Positions 6,151-14,684 of a DNA stretch of 26,142 nucleotides are shown here, in pieces (the stretch's first letter is position 1; every line of letters starts with the position of its first letter). The stretch is from RGIG9151 sp963635575 (lineage in GTDB: Bacteria; Bacillota; Clostridia; TANB77; RGIG9151). The stretch lies in NCBI GenBank assembly GCA_963635575.1, contig CAVHFU010000018.1:1-26142 (forward strand). The letters run 5' to 3'. The position numbers were made by a program, and so were the translations under genes. The notes beneath the pieces are model-generated. The model searched no databases, was not told the DNA's origin, and saw nothing but the letters and a program-made list of their open reading frames with translations.

Positions 6151-8328
6151 ATGGGTATTCCTACAGTTGATGAGATAATAGAACGTGTTAATGTTTATTC
6201 AAAAACCAAAGATCATGAATTAATAAGAAAAGCATATGATTTCGCAAAAAAGGCTCACGAAGGTCAACTTCGTGAGTCTGGAGAGCCTTATTTTAAACAT
6301 CCTGCAAAGGTTGCACTTATTCTGACGAGCTTTGAACTTGATGATGCGTCTATTTGTGCTGGTTTACTTCATGATGTGATAGAAGATACGGATTACACGT
6401 ATGATGATATAAAGAATGAATTTGGGGAGGAAATTGCGACATTAGTTAATGGTGTTACAAAGCTTGGAAAAATTCCTTACAATACTAAAGAAGAGCAACA
6501 GGCTGAGAATTTAAGAAAAATGTTTATGGCAATGGCAATGGATATTAGAGTTATATTCGTGAAACTTGCTGATAGACTTCATAATATGAAAACACTAGGA
6601 TATACTGATAAGCAAAAGCAGATTGAAAAAGCGAAGGAAACCCTTGAAATTTATGCGCCTTTGGCTCATAGATTAGGTATGTATTCTATTAAATGGGAAC
6701 TTGAGGATTTATGCTTAAGATACATCGATCCAGATGCATATTATAAATTGGTTGAGGCTATTTCTCAACGCCGTAATGAAAGGGAAAAGTTTATAAAAGA
6801 TATAATTGAAAAAATAAGAGAAAAGTTGGCTGAGGTAAATATAGAGGCTGATATAGAGGGGAGACCTAAGCATTTTTACAGTATATACAGAAAAATGAAG
6901 GAACAAAACAAAGAAATTGACCAAATTTATGATTTGTTTGCACTTAGAGTTATTGTTAATTCGGTGAAGGACTGTTATGCTGTTTTAGGAATTGTTCATG
7001 AAATGTACAGGCCTCTTCCGGGAAGATTTAAGGATTATATTGCTATGCCTAAGGCTAATGGATATCAGTCTTTACACACAACACTGGTTGGAAAAACTGG
7101 ACATCCGTTTGAAATACAAATTAGAACTTGGGATATGCATAGAACTGCAGAATACGGACTTGCTGCACATTGGAAATATAAAGAAAAGACTACGGATAAG
7201 ACAGATTCATTTGATGAAAAGATGAGTTGGATAAGACGTACTGTTGAGTGGCAAAAGGAAACTAAAGACGGAAAAGAGTTTTTAGATAGCTTAAAGTTAG
7301 ATTTATTTAGTGATGATGTTTTTGTGTTTTCGCCAAAAGGCGATGTTTACCAACTTCCAGTACATTCTACTCCTATTGATTTTGCGTATAGAGTTCATAG
7401 TGAAATCGGGAATAAGATGGTTGGAGCTAGAGTAAATGATAAGATGGTTCCTATTGGATATGAACTTCAAAATGGCGATGTGGTTGAAATCATTACTTCT
7501 TCGAGTTCAAAAGGACCTAGTCGTGATTGGCTTAACATTGTAAAAAGTGCTAATGCACGTGCTAAGATGATACAATGGTTTAAGAAAGAAGGATATGAAG
7601 AAAACGTTGAAAGTGGTAGGGAAGTTGTTGAAAGAGAGTTAAAGAGACTACGTTTACAATTTAATGATTTGTTTAAGCCTGAATGGGTAGATATTCTTCT
7701 AAAGAAATATACATTTAATAAATTAGACGATTGTTTTGCTGCAATTGGTTACGGAGCTATTCCTGTTGGAAAGATTATTGGAAGGCTTCGTGAAGAGTAT
7801 GATAATGAAAAGAAGGCTCAGCTACCTCCTGAGGTTAATGTAAATATAAAGCCGGAGGAAGATAGAAAAGTTAGAAAAGCACCACCTAGCGGAATTATTG
7901 TAAAGGGTATAGATAATTGCTTGGTAAGATTATCTAAATGTTGTAATCCACTACCTGGTGATGAAATTGTGGGATATATCACTAAGGGACGAGGAGTTTC
8001 TGTCCATAGAAGCGATTGTCCAAATGTAACTAACTATACAGATGATATAAATAGATTAATTGATGTTGAGTGGTATAAAGCAAAGAATTCAGAATATGTT
8101 GCTGAAATAGAAGTTTTTGCAAATGATAGAAATGGATTGTTTGGAGAAGTTTCTGCCGCTGTTAATGATGCTAAGGGTAAGATAAATGCTATTAATGCGC
8201 GTGTTACTCAGGAAAGAGTTGCGGTATTCCAACTTGAGGTTCAATTAACTGATATTGACCATTTAAACAAGGTAATTAAGGCTATTCGAAAAGTAGATAG
8301 TGTTTATGAGGTTAGAAGAAAGAAGTAA
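6151..8328 (+). CDS. rel: Bifunctional (p)ppGpp synthetase/hydrolase Rel
   Basis: This cytoplasmic, ribosome-associated enzyme makes (p)ppGpp from ATP and GDP/GTP in amino-acid starvation and degrades it otherwise. Domains run in order: the HD hydrolase domain with intact HDVIED (residues 74-79); the synthetase domain with GRFKDYIAMPKANGYQSLH (about 288-306), whose RFKD form is typical of bifunctional rather than synthetase-only enzymes; TGS (about 385-445, VFSPKGDVYQLP); a Cys-containing zinc-finger-like domain (LSKCCNPLPGDEIVGY); and a C-terminal ACT domain. The 725-residue length is normal. ATG 6151 is chosen over the in-frame GTG at 6142 because AGAGGTG lies six bases before it. It starts a same-strand run with dtd (17-base gap) and the hydrolase gene, a common clostridial neighbourhood. 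Confidence 0.96.
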   Translation: MGIPTVDEIIERVNVYSKTKDHELIRKAYDFAKKAHEGQLRESGEPYFKHPAKVALILTSFELDDASICAGLLHDVIEDTDYTYDDIKNEFGEEIATLVNGVTKLGKIPYNTKEEQQAENLRKMFMAMAMDIRVIFVKLADRLHNMKTLGYTDKQKQIEKAKETLEIYAPLAHRLGMYSIKWELEDLCLRYIDPDAYYKLVEAISQRRNEREKFIKDIIEKIREKLAEVNIEADIEGRPKHFYSIYRKMKEQNKEIDQIYDLFALRVIVNSVKDCYAVLGIVHEMYRPLPGRFKDYIAMPKANGYQSLHTTLVGKTGHPFEIQIRTWDMHRTAEYGLAAHWKYKEKTTDKTDSFDEKMSWIRRTVEWQKETKDGKEFLDSLKLDLFSDDVFVFSPKGDVYQLPVHSTPIDFAYRVHSEIGNKMVGARVNDKMVPIGYELQNGDVVEIITSSSSKGPSRDWLNIVKSANARAKMIQWFKKEGYEENVESGREVVERELKRLRLQFNDLFKPEWVDILLKKYTFNKLDDCFAAIGYGAIPVGKIIGRLREEYDNEKKAQLPPEVNVNIKPEEDRKVRKAPPSGIIVKGIDNCLVRLSKCCNPLPGDEIVGYITKGRGVSVHRSDCPNVTNYTDDINRLIDVEWYKAKNSEYVAEIEVFANDRNGLFGEVSAAVNDAKGKINAINARVTQERVAVFQLEVQLTDIDHLNKVIKAIRKVDSVYEVRRKK

Positions 8329-8345
8329 ATTGAGAGGAAGATTTT

Positions 8346-8786
8346 ATGAGAGTTTTTGTTCAAAGGGTTAAATATGCGTCTGTGAAGGTGGATGGTGAGA
8401 TAAAGGGTGAGATTAAGCAAGGGCTTTTGGCTTTTGTTGGTGTTAAGCAGGGAGATACTGACAAGGATTTAGAGTTTTGTGTTAATAAGCTTGTTGGGCT
8501 TAGAATTTTTGAGGATGAAAATGAGAAGATGAATTTGTCAGTTAAAGATATTAATGGGGAGATTTTGATTATTTCTCAATTTACGTTATATGGCGAGACT
8601 AAAAAGGGCTTTAGGCCTAGCTTTATTATGGCTGAAGAACCGGTTAAGGCTAATGAGATGTATGAGAAATTTATTAAGAGGACTAAAGAAATGTCTAATC
8701 TTAAGGTGGCAAATGGTGTGTTTGGTGCTGATATGAAGGTCGAACTGCTAAATGACGGACCTGTTACTATTTTAATTGAAAGCTAA
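8346..8786 (+). CDS. dtd: D-aminoacyl-tRNA deacylase Dtd
   Basis: Dtd removes D-amino acids (and glycine mischarged on tRNA-Ala) from tRNA, protecting translation. The 146-residue product has normal length, the family start MRVFVQRVKYASVKVDG, and both active-site motifs: SQFTLYG (about residues 78-84) and NDGPVTI near the C-terminus (about 136-142). The second motif normally ends with an Asp after the hydrophobic pair; here it reads ILIES. The ATG follows GAGGAAG. It sits 17 bases after rel and 10 bases before the hydrolase gene, so the three are almost certainly co-transcribed. Confidence 0.95.
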   Translation: MRVFVQRVKYASVKVDGEIKGEIKQGLLAFVGVKQGDTDKDLEFCVNKLVGLRIFEDENEKMNLSVKDINGEILIISQFTLYGETKKGFRPSFIMAEEPVKANEMYEKFIKRTKEMSNLKVANGVFGADMKVELLNDGPVTILIES

Positions 8787-8796
8787 GGGGATAATT

Positions 8797-9405
8797 ATGA
8801 TTAAGCAAATTAAAGTTGGAGCAATTCATACAAATTGTTATATTATTTACGATAATGGTGAGGCTATTATTATTGATCCGGGATACCCTGATGAAAGAAT
8901 TGCTGAGTTTATAGATGAAAATGGATTGAAGGTAAAATTTATATATTTAACTCATTGTCATTTTGACCATATGTTAGGCGCTACTTGGCTTAAGGAAAAG
9001 TATAATGTGGATATTACTTGTCTTGATAAAGAGGAAGAAAATTTAAATAATTGTGATGTTAATTTATCTTTAAGAATGACCGGAAAGAAAGTAGAGATTA
9101 AGGCTGATAAGGTATTTTCTGAAAATGATGAGATTAAAGTTGGAAACTTAAGCTTTAGGGTTATACATACTCCGGGGCATACTTCTGGAAGTAGTTCTCT
9201 ATATGGAGACGGGATTCTAATTTCTGGGGATACACTATTTAGTGATTGTTTTGGAAGATGTGATTTACCTACAAGCAATTTTAGTGCCATACTAAAGTCT
9301 GTGAGTGAAAAATTATATATACTTCCGAAGGATACAATAGTATATCCGGGGCATGGAGATACGACTACTATTGGAGACAGAATAATAGATGAGGGAGAAA
9401 TGTGA
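8797..9405 (+). CDS. Metallo-beta-lactamase-fold hydrolase (glyoxalase II-like)
   Basis: A 202-residue single-domain member of the MBL-fold superfamily close to the YqgX/GloB-like group, which hydrolyses thioesters such as S-lactoylglutathione or related compounds; the real substrate in thiol-poor anaerobes is uncertain. Metal ligands are in place: THCHFDHM (H53, H55, D57, H58), HTPGHTSGS, SGDTLF with its bridging Asp, and PGHGDTT near the C-terminus. ATG 8797 is chosen because AAGGGG precedes it at six bases; an in-frame ATG at 8776 overlaps dtd and lacks a site. It lies between dtd and ispE in one tight transcript. Confidence 0.93.
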   Translation: MIKQIKVGAIHTNCYIIYDNGEAIIIDPGYPDERIAEFIDENGLKVKFIYLTHCHFDHMLGATWLKEKYNVDITCLDKEEENLNNCDVNLSLRMTGKKVEIKADKVFSENDEIKVGNLSFRVIHTPGHTSGSSSLYGDGILISGDTLFSDCFGRCDLPTSNFSAILKSVSEKLYILPKDTIVYPGHGDTTTIGDRIIDEGEM

Positions 9406-9406
9406 A

Positions 9407-10261
9407 TTGAAAAGTATTGTGTTAAAAGCACCTGCAAAGCTTAATTTGTTTTTGAATACGACTGGAAAAAGAGAGGATGGATACCATTTTATTGAGAGTG
9501 TTATGCAGACTATAGATTTATGTGATGAGGTTTCGATTCAGTTAACTGATGGGAATGAGATTTGTGTAACTTCTAATGATCAAGGTATTCCGCTTGATGA
9601 AGGAAATATCGTTAGTAAAATTGCTAGAAAAGTGGCTGAGTATAAAAAAATAGAGTTTGGTTGTAAGATTCACATAGAAAAGAATATTCCGACTGGTGCA
9701 GGAATGGGTGGAGGTAGTTCTGACGGGGCGATTACTTTAATCGGACTAAATAAGTTACTTTCACTTAATTTATCTCATAAAGAACTTCTAAAGATTGCTG
9801 AAAGTGTAGGGGCAGATATACCGTTTTTACTTAGTGGTGGTACTGCCAAGGTTTTTGGAATAGGGGAAGATGTAAATAGTATAAGCCCACTTTGTAATTG
9901 CTATTTTGTAATTGTTAAGCCGGATGTAAGCATTGATACCAAAAATGCATATAAGATGTTGGATGAGGCTAAGATAAAAGCTTCTAAAAATATTGAAGAT
10001 ATTATTTTGGCTATTAACAATAATTCCATAAAAGATGTTGGTAAAAACTTATATAATTGTTTTGAGGAAGTTGCACCTAAGGAAATTAATGAAATAAAGA
10101 TTATGCTAAATAGATGTGGAGCTATAAATAGTTTAATGACAGGAAGCGGGTCGGCTGTTTTTGGATTGTTTCTTGATTTTGATTCGGCAGAACTGGCAAG
10201 AAAAGCTTTGAATAAAATATATGATAAAGTATTTATTGCAAGACCTGTGGAGGGATACTAA
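9407..10261 (+). CDS. ispE: 4-(cytidine 5'-diphospho)-2-C-methyl-D-erythritol kinase IspE
   Basis: IspE phosphorylates CDP-methylerythritol at the 2-position, the fourth step of the MEP isoprenoid pathway. It is a GHMP kinase: the N-terminal substrate motif APAKLNL (residues 8-14), the ATP loop PTGAGMGGGSSDGA (about 95-108) and the C-terminal motif MTGSGSAVFGLF are all present. The start is taken as TTG 9407, two bases after the hydrolase stop, with GGGAG nine bases upstream; this gives the usual family N-terminus. The in-frame ATG at 9389 would overlap the previous gene by 17 bases with poorer spacing. The next gene, ispD, follows after one base. Confidence 0.93.
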   Translation: MKSIVLKAPAKLNLFLNTTGKREDGYHFIESVMQTIDLCDEVSIQLTDGNEICVTSNDQGIPLDEGNIVSKIARKVAEYKKIEFGCKIHIEKNIPTGAGMGGGSSDGAITLIGLNKLLSLNLSHKELLKIAESVGADIPFLLSGGTAKVFGIGEDVNSISPLCNCYFVIVKPDVSIDTKNAYKMLDEAKIKASKNIEDIILAINNNSIKDVGKNLYNCFEEVAPKEINEIKIMLNRCGAINSLMTGSGSAVFGLFLDFDSAELARKALNKIYDKVFIARPVEGY

Positions 10262-10262
10262 T

Positions 10263-10961
10263 ATGATTGGTGCGATTATTGTTGCGGCTGGTAATTCCAG
10301 TAGAATGAATGGAGTTAACAAGCTTTTTGCAGATATAAACGGCAAGTGTGTTTTGGCTAGGACTTTAATTAATTTTGAGAAGTGTAAAAAAATTGATTAT
10401 ATAGTTATTGTGACACGAGAAGATATGCAAGTTGAAGTGAGAAATGTTATAAATAAGTATTCTATAAAAAAGGTGTTAGATGTTGTTATAGGCGGTGCTA
10501 CACGTCAAGAGTCAGTGAGTAATGGAATTAGAGTATGCCCGACTGATACGGAAATTATCGCAATACATGATGGAGCAAGACCTTTTATAAATAACGAGTT
10601 AATTGAAAATGTTATAGGAAATTGCAAAGTTTATGGAGCGTCAATTCCTGGAGTTAAGGTTAAAGATACGGTTAAAGTTATGAATGACGGATTTGTTAAA
10701 GATACACCGGATAGAGAGACTTTATTTAATATCCAAACTCCACAAGTTTTTAATTTTAAGTTATATAAAGCTGCATTAGATAATGCAATAAAGAACAATA
10801 TTTCTTTTACTGATGATAGTCAGCTTTTTGAAACTATGGGGAAAAAGGTTTTTATAACTCAGGGAGATTACAGAAACATAAAAATAACTACAATAGAAGA
10901 TATGGAAATAGCAAAAGCTTTTGCAACTTTTTTTGAAATGGAGGGCAAAAATGAAAATTAG
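10263..10961 (+). CDS. ispD: 2-C-methyl-D-erythritol 4-phosphate cytidylyltransferase IspD
   Basis: IspD couples CTP to methylerythritol phosphate, the third MEP step, just before IspE. The 232-residue protein carries the nucleotidyltransferase loop VAAGNSSRMNGVNKLF (residues 7-22), the metal/CTP motif HDGARPF (about 102-108) and GVKVKDTVK. The proline usually seen before KxF in the loop is replaced by Asn. ATG 10263 has GGAGGG at nine bases and starts one base after the ispE stop. The 3' end overlaps ispF by 11 bases, so translation is probably coupled. IspD and IspF are fused in some bacteria; here they are separate but overlapping. Confidence 0.95.
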   Translation: MIGAIIVAAGNSSRMNGVNKLFADINGKCVLARTLINFEKCKKIDYIVIVTREDMQVEVRNVINKYSIKKVLDVVIGGATRQESVSNGIRVCPTDTEIIAIHDGARPFINNELIENVIGNCKVYGASIPGVKVKDTVKVMNDGFVKDTPDRETLFNIQTPQVFNFKLYKAALDNAIKNNISFTDDSQLFETMGKKVFITQGDYRNIKITTIEDMEIAKAFATFFEMEGKNEN

Positions 10962-11424
10962 AATAGGTCATGGATATGATGTACATAAATTGGTGGAGAA
11001 TAGAAAGCTTATTTTGGGCGGAGTAGAAATTCCGTATAAGTATGGACTACTGGGTCATTCGGATGCTGATGTTTTAGTACATTCTATTATGGATGCAATA
11101 TTAGGTGCGATGGGAAAAGGCGATATAGGGAGGCTTTTTCCTGATACAGATGACAAATACAAGGATATAGATAGTTTAATTTTGCTTGAGCGAGTTATAA
11201 ACATTATGGAAAATGAAAAATACAGTATTGGTAACATCGATTGTACAATTATTGCCCAAAAGCCTAAACTTTCAACATTTGTTACACAAATGTCACAAAA
11301 TATCGCAAGGGTTTGTAAAATAAATGAAGAAAATATAAATATAAAGGCGACTACTGAAGAGGGGTTAGGCTTTACCGGTTCGGGCGAGGGAATTGCCGTT
11401 CATTCAGTATGTTTATTGGTATAA
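10951..11424 (+). CDS. ispF: 2-C-methyl-D-erythritol 2,4-cyclodiphosphate synthase IspF
   Basis: IspF cyclises the IspE product to MEcPP with release of CMP, the fifth MEP step. The 157-residue product has the zinc ligands D10 and H12 in IGHGYDVHKL and H44 in GHSDADVLVHSIMDAILGA, and the C-terminal motif TTEEGLGFTGSGEGI. ATG 10951 lies within the end of ispD and is preceded by GGAGGG, which is itself coding for IspD. Three consecutive MEP enzymes thus sit in pathway-related order E-D-F; spoIID follows after 16 bases. Confidence 0.96.
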   Translation: MKIRIGHGYDVHKLVENRKLILGGVEIPYKYGLLGHSDADVLVHSIMDAILGAMGKGDIGRLFPDTDDKYKDIDSLILLERVINIMENEKYSIGNIDCTIIAQKPKLSTFVTQMSQNIARVCKINEENINIKATTEEGLGFTGSGEGIAVHSVCLLV

Positions 11425-11440
11425 TTTTAGGAGGTTACTA

Positions 11441-12748
11441 ATGAAAAAGTTTGTTGTATGTTTGTTTTTTTCGTTATGTTGCATGTTTAATATAGCTTTT
11501 GCATATAAAATGCCGAGCGAGGTTAGAATCGGTCTTAGTTACGGTAGTAATGCGTTATCTTCTTTTACTTTAACTGCACCGTCAGGTATAGAGGTTGAGG
11601 GTGTTGGGAAAATGACCGGAGAGGTTACTTTTTTAAAGAGTGGAAGTAATAAGTTATCTATCAGCAATTCTTCTAAAACTAAGACTTGTACAGTAGATGA
11701 GGATGATGGGCTAACTGTGACTCCGGTAGATGAAGATGAGTTTATTGCTTTTAACGGCAAACAGTATAGGGGCAATTTTGTTATTTATAGATTTTCAGAT
11801 AGTGATATTACAGTTATTAATGTCTTAGGAGTAGAGGAATATTTATATGGCGTTGTTCCTAGAGAAATTGCAACAGGTCACCCAATGGAAGCATTAAAGG
11901 CACAGGCTGTTGCTGCTAGAACTTATACATGCAAGACTTTAGGAAAGTATGAAAAATGGAAGTTTGATATGACAAATACTACTGCTGACCAGTCGTATGG
12001 CGGTGTGGCTGTTGAATGTGAAGATACTACGAAGGCTGTTGATTCTACAAAGAGAAGAATTGTTACTTATGATGGTGAACCTATTACTACATATTACTTT
12101 TCTACAAGTAGCGGTTGGACAGAGAGTTCCGAAAATGTTTGGGTTACTGCTTATCCGTATTTAGTAGCGGTAGAAGATAAATATCAGCCGGATAACTTAA
12201 CATATTCAAATTGGTCTGTTACTTTTACAGCTAAAAAATTAAAAGAGATTTTGGCTAACAAGTCTATTAAAATAGGCGATATAATCGGGTTAAATACTGT
12301 TGAGAAATCCGATAGTAATGGTGTACTTAAACTTGAATTTGTTGGGACTAATGATACATATTCAGTAACTAAAGAGACTTCTAGAAGTGTTTTTGGTACA
12401 AGTGATGTAAGAAGCCAATTTTATGATGTTATACCGGATAATGCAGTTACTGCATATAATTTAGACGAAGAAACTGCTACTAAGTCGATAGTTGAGTTTA
12501 AAGTAGCAACAGATAATGGAGCTAAAAAGATTGATTCTAACTTGGATGAAGTTTCGGTTATCGGTAAAGATGGTACAAAAACTTATTCTCGTGTTCCTAC
12601 AGAATATATTATATCTGGTAAGGGGTGGGGACATGGTGTTGGAATGAGCCAAAATGGAGCTATTGGTATGGCTAAAGCAGGATTTGATTATGATGAAATT
12701 TTAACTTGGTATTATACAGGAACAAAAATTACTAGAGCAAAAAAATAG
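11441..12748 (+). CDS. spoIID: SpoIID/LytB-domain peptidoglycan lytic transglycosylase
   Basis: SpoIID cuts glycan strands during forespore engulfment. The 435-residue protein begins with a signal peptide or signal anchor (MKKFVVCLFFSLCCMFNIAFA) and then has the SpoIID core: VEEYLYGVVPREIATG with catalytic-type E142, HPMEALKAQAVAARTYT, STSSGWTESSENVW and the C-terminal GKGWGHGVGMSQNGAIGMAK. AGGAGG sits seven bases before ATG 11441. The gene follows ispF by 16 bases, an unusual place for spoIID, which is more often beside spoIIQ or murAA. It could instead be a vegetative LytB-like paralogue acting in division or wall turnover; the domain cannot separate these roles, so the symbol is provisional. 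Confidence 0.85.
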   Translation: MKKFVVCLFFSLCCMFNIAFAYKMPSEVRIGLSYGSNALSSFTLTAPSGIEVEGVGKMTGEVTFLKSGSNKLSISNSSKTKTCTVDEDDGLTVTPVDEDEFIAFNGKQYRGNFVIYRFSDSDITVINVLGVEEYLYGVVPREIATGHPMEALKAQAVAARTYTCKTLGKYEKWKFDMTNTTADQSYGGVAVECEDTTKAVDSTKRRIVTYDGEPITTYYFSTSSGWTESSENVWVTAYPYLVAVEDKYQPDNLTYSNWSVTFTAKKLKEILANKSIKIGDIIGLNTVEKSDSNGVLKLEFVGTNDTYSVTKETSRSVFGTSDVRSQFYDVIPDNAVTAYNLDEETATKSIVEFKVATDNGAKKIDSNLDEVSVIGKDGTKTYSRVPTEYIISGKGWGHGVGMSQNGAIGMAKAGFDYDEILTWYYTGTKITRAKK

Positions 12749-12812
12749 ATGTTATTTTCCGCATTTCGTAATATAATTATCATATAAAGTTTTTTGTTGA
12801 GGAGAGATAATT

Positions 12813-13718
12813 TTGTATAATGAGTTGACTGAGATTTTATCTAAAGAGTCTAAAATACTATTTGATGAGCCAATGACAAAGCATACTACTTTTAAAATCG
12901 GTGGAAATGCTGACTGTTTTGTGGTTGCGAATGTGTACGAGGATTTGATTAAAGTAATAGAGTTTGCTAAAAGTAATAATATTCCGATTATGGTTATAGG
13001 TAATGGTAGTAATTTGCTTGTTTCGGATAAAGGTATTAGAGGTATTGTTATTAAATTGGGTAGTTTCTCTAATGAAGTTAATTGTGAAGGAAGTGTAGTT
13101 ACGGCGTGGGCTGGTGCGAGTCTGAGTGCTGTTACTCAGGAAGCATTGAAAAATAGTCTTACCGGAATTGAGTGGGCTTTTGGTATTCCGGGTACTGTGG
13201 GCGGTGCTGTTTTTATGAATGCCGGTGCTTATGATGGTACTATGAGTGATGTAATTATTGAGACTACATATTTAGATGAGAGTTTTAACTTATGTACGCT
13301 AAGTAAGGAATTGCATGAGTTTGATTATAGAAAAAGTGCTTTTAATTTGGGCAAGGTTAAGGGTATAATTATTAAGACTAAGATGCTTTTGGAACCGAGA
13401 GATAGGGAAGAAATTTGGAATAAGATGAGAAAGTGCATGGCCGCCAGAATGGATAAACAACCGCTTAATATGCCGAGCGCTGGTAGTGTTTTTAAGCGAC
13501 CGAAGGATCATTATGTTGGAAAGATGGTGGAAGAGTTAGGGCTTAAGGGATTTTCGGTTGGAGGAGCTAAGGTTTCTGAAAAGCATGGCGGTTTTATTGT
13601 TAATAACGGTAATGCGACTGCTGCTGATGTTAAAAAGTTAATTGAGTATATTAAGTTTAGGGTTAAAGACAGATATAATGTTGAACTAGAAACTGAAATA
13701 AAGGAGGTAGGAGAATGA
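12813..13718 (+). CDS. murB: UDP-N-acetylenolpyruvoylglucosamine reductase MurB
   Basis: MurB is the FAD- and NADPH-dependent enzyme that reduces UDP-GlcNAc-enolpyruvate to UDP-MurNAc, the second committed step of peptidoglycan synthesis. The 301-residue protein has the FAD-binding motif VIGNGSNLLVSD (about residues 60-71), GIPGTVGGAVFMNAGAY (about 124-140) and SAGSVFKRP with the catalytic Ser (about 222-230). It is a type II MurB, the usual Firmicute form. The start is TTG 12813, with GAGGAGAG six bases before it; no in-frame ATG lies close by. The stop overlaps the rapZ start (ATGA). Confidence 0.96.
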   Translation: MYNELTEILSKESKILFDEPMTKHTTFKIGGNADCFVVANVYEDLIKVIEFAKSNNIPIMVIGNGSNLLVSDKGIRGIVIKLGSFSNEVNCEGSVVTAWAGASLSAVTQEALKNSLTGIEWAFGIPGTVGGAVFMNAGAYDGTMSDVIIETTYLDESFNLCTLSKELHEFDYRKSAFNLGKVKGIIIKTKMLLEPRDREEIWNKMRKCMAARMDKQPLNMPSAGSVFKRPKDHYVGKMVEELGLKGFSVGGAKVSEKHGGFIVNNGNATAADVKKLIEYIKFRVKDRYNVELETEIKEVGE

Positions 13719-14572
13719 GGTTAGTTATTGTTACAGGTGTGTCTGGAGCCGGTAAGAGCCAGGCTGTAAAGACTTTGGAAGATATGGATTTCTTTTGCGT
13801 GGATAATTTACCGCCTATGATTATTCCTAAATTTTTAGAGATATGTAAGATGTCGGAGGATAAAATTGAGAATATTGCTATAGTTATGGATATTCGTGCC
13901 GGGAAGCTTTTTGAAAGCACTTTGGCAGCACTTGCTGCGATTGAGGATGCGGGGTATTCGTATGAGATTTTATTTTTGGATGCTTCAAATGAGACTTTGA
14001 TTAAGAGATATAAGACTACTAGAAGACGTCATCCTCTTGCACCTAACGATAGGATTGAGGTTGGAATTGAAAGGGAAAGAGAAAAATTGTCTGCGATAAA
14101 GCAGAGAGCTAAGTATGTTATTGATACTTCTAATTTAACTCCTAAAAAGCTTAGTGAATCTCTTCTTAATATTTTTGAATATGGAAAGGTTTTTCAAGAA
14201 TTATTTATTGGGGTTACATCGTTTGGGTTTAAAAATGGTGTGCCGAGCGATGTAGACTTAGTTTTTGATGCAAGATTTTTACCTAATCCGTACCATGTGG
14301 AGGAGCTAAGAGAGTTTACTGGTAAGGATGAGAAAATAAAGGATTATGTTATGGGCTTCCCTGAAACATCTATTCTTTTGGACAAGATTATGGATTATCT
14401 TGAGTTTGTTATTCCTGAGTATATTAAAGAGGGAAGAATACAGCTTATTGTCGGAATTGGTTGTACAGGTGGAAAGCATAGGTCCGTTGTTTTAGCTGAA
14501 GAGATAACTAGAAGATTACAAGCAAACGGCCATAGAGCGAAAATTTCACATAGAGATATAGGAAAAGAATAA
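13715..14572 (+). CDS. rapZ: RNase adapter / nucleotide-binding protein RapZ (YvcJ family)
   Basis: RapZ/YvcJ proteins are P-loop proteins binding nucleotides and, in Enterobacteria, UDP-GlcNAc to control glmS sRNA decay; in Firmicutes YvcJ affects competence and its target is unclear. The 285-residue product has Walker A GVSGAGKS (residues 8-15), DIRAG (59-63), LFLDASNETLIKRY, RRHPL, and the C-terminal domain motif GIGCTGGKHRSVVLAEE (about 247-263). ATG 13715 shares ATGA with the murB stop and has GGAGG upstream. In most Firmicutes rapZ is followed by yvcK and whiA; here a terminator follows directly and neither gene is in the window. Confidence 0.94.
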   Translation: MRLVIVTGVSGAGKSQAVKTLEDMDFFCVDNLPPMIIPKFLEICKMSEDKIENIAIVMDIRAGKLFESTLAALAAIEDAGYSYEILFLDASNETLIKRYKTTRRRHPLAPNDRIEVGIEREREKLSAIKQRAKYVIDTSNLTPKKLSESLLNIFEYGKVFQELFIGVTSFGFKNGVPSDVDLVFDARFLPNPYHVEELREFTGKDEKIKDYVMGFPETSILLDKIMDYLEFVIPEYIKEGRIQLIVGIGCTGGKHRSVVLAEEITRRLQANGHRAKISHRDIGKE

Positions 14573-14579
14573 GCATTAA

Positions 14580-14613
14580 AAAAGACGAGCGGAGGGTTTT
14601 GCTCGTCTTTTAC
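14580..14613 (+). terminator. Intrinsic terminator after rapZ
   Basis: Stem AAAGACGAGC (14581-14590) and GCTCGTCTTT (14601-14610) with a ten-base loop and a T-rich tail, beginning eight bases after the rapZ stop. It ends the murB-rapZ unit. Confidence 0.88.
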
Positions 14614-14636
14614 TTAAGTTAATGTGCATATATGTA

Positions 14637-14660
14637 AAGTGGGGGACTATGCCCCCACAT
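14637..14660 (-). terminator. Probable terminator of the SLH protein gene
   Basis: Stem GTGGGGG (14639-14645) with CCCCCAC (14652-14658) and a six-base loop, lying 25 bases beyond the SLH gene stop on the minus strand. The following minus-strand tail (CTTTACAT) is only weakly U-rich, so it may also serve as an RNA 3'-end stabiliser. Confidence 0.65.
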
Positions 14661-14684
14661 TTACTCTTAAGCTTTATTATATCC

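Noticed and set aside
8958..9437. 159-residue minus-strand frame over the hydrolase gene
   Set aside because: The sense strand encodes an intact MBL-fold enzyme with all metal ligands; the antisense frame has no recognisable motif or ribosome site.
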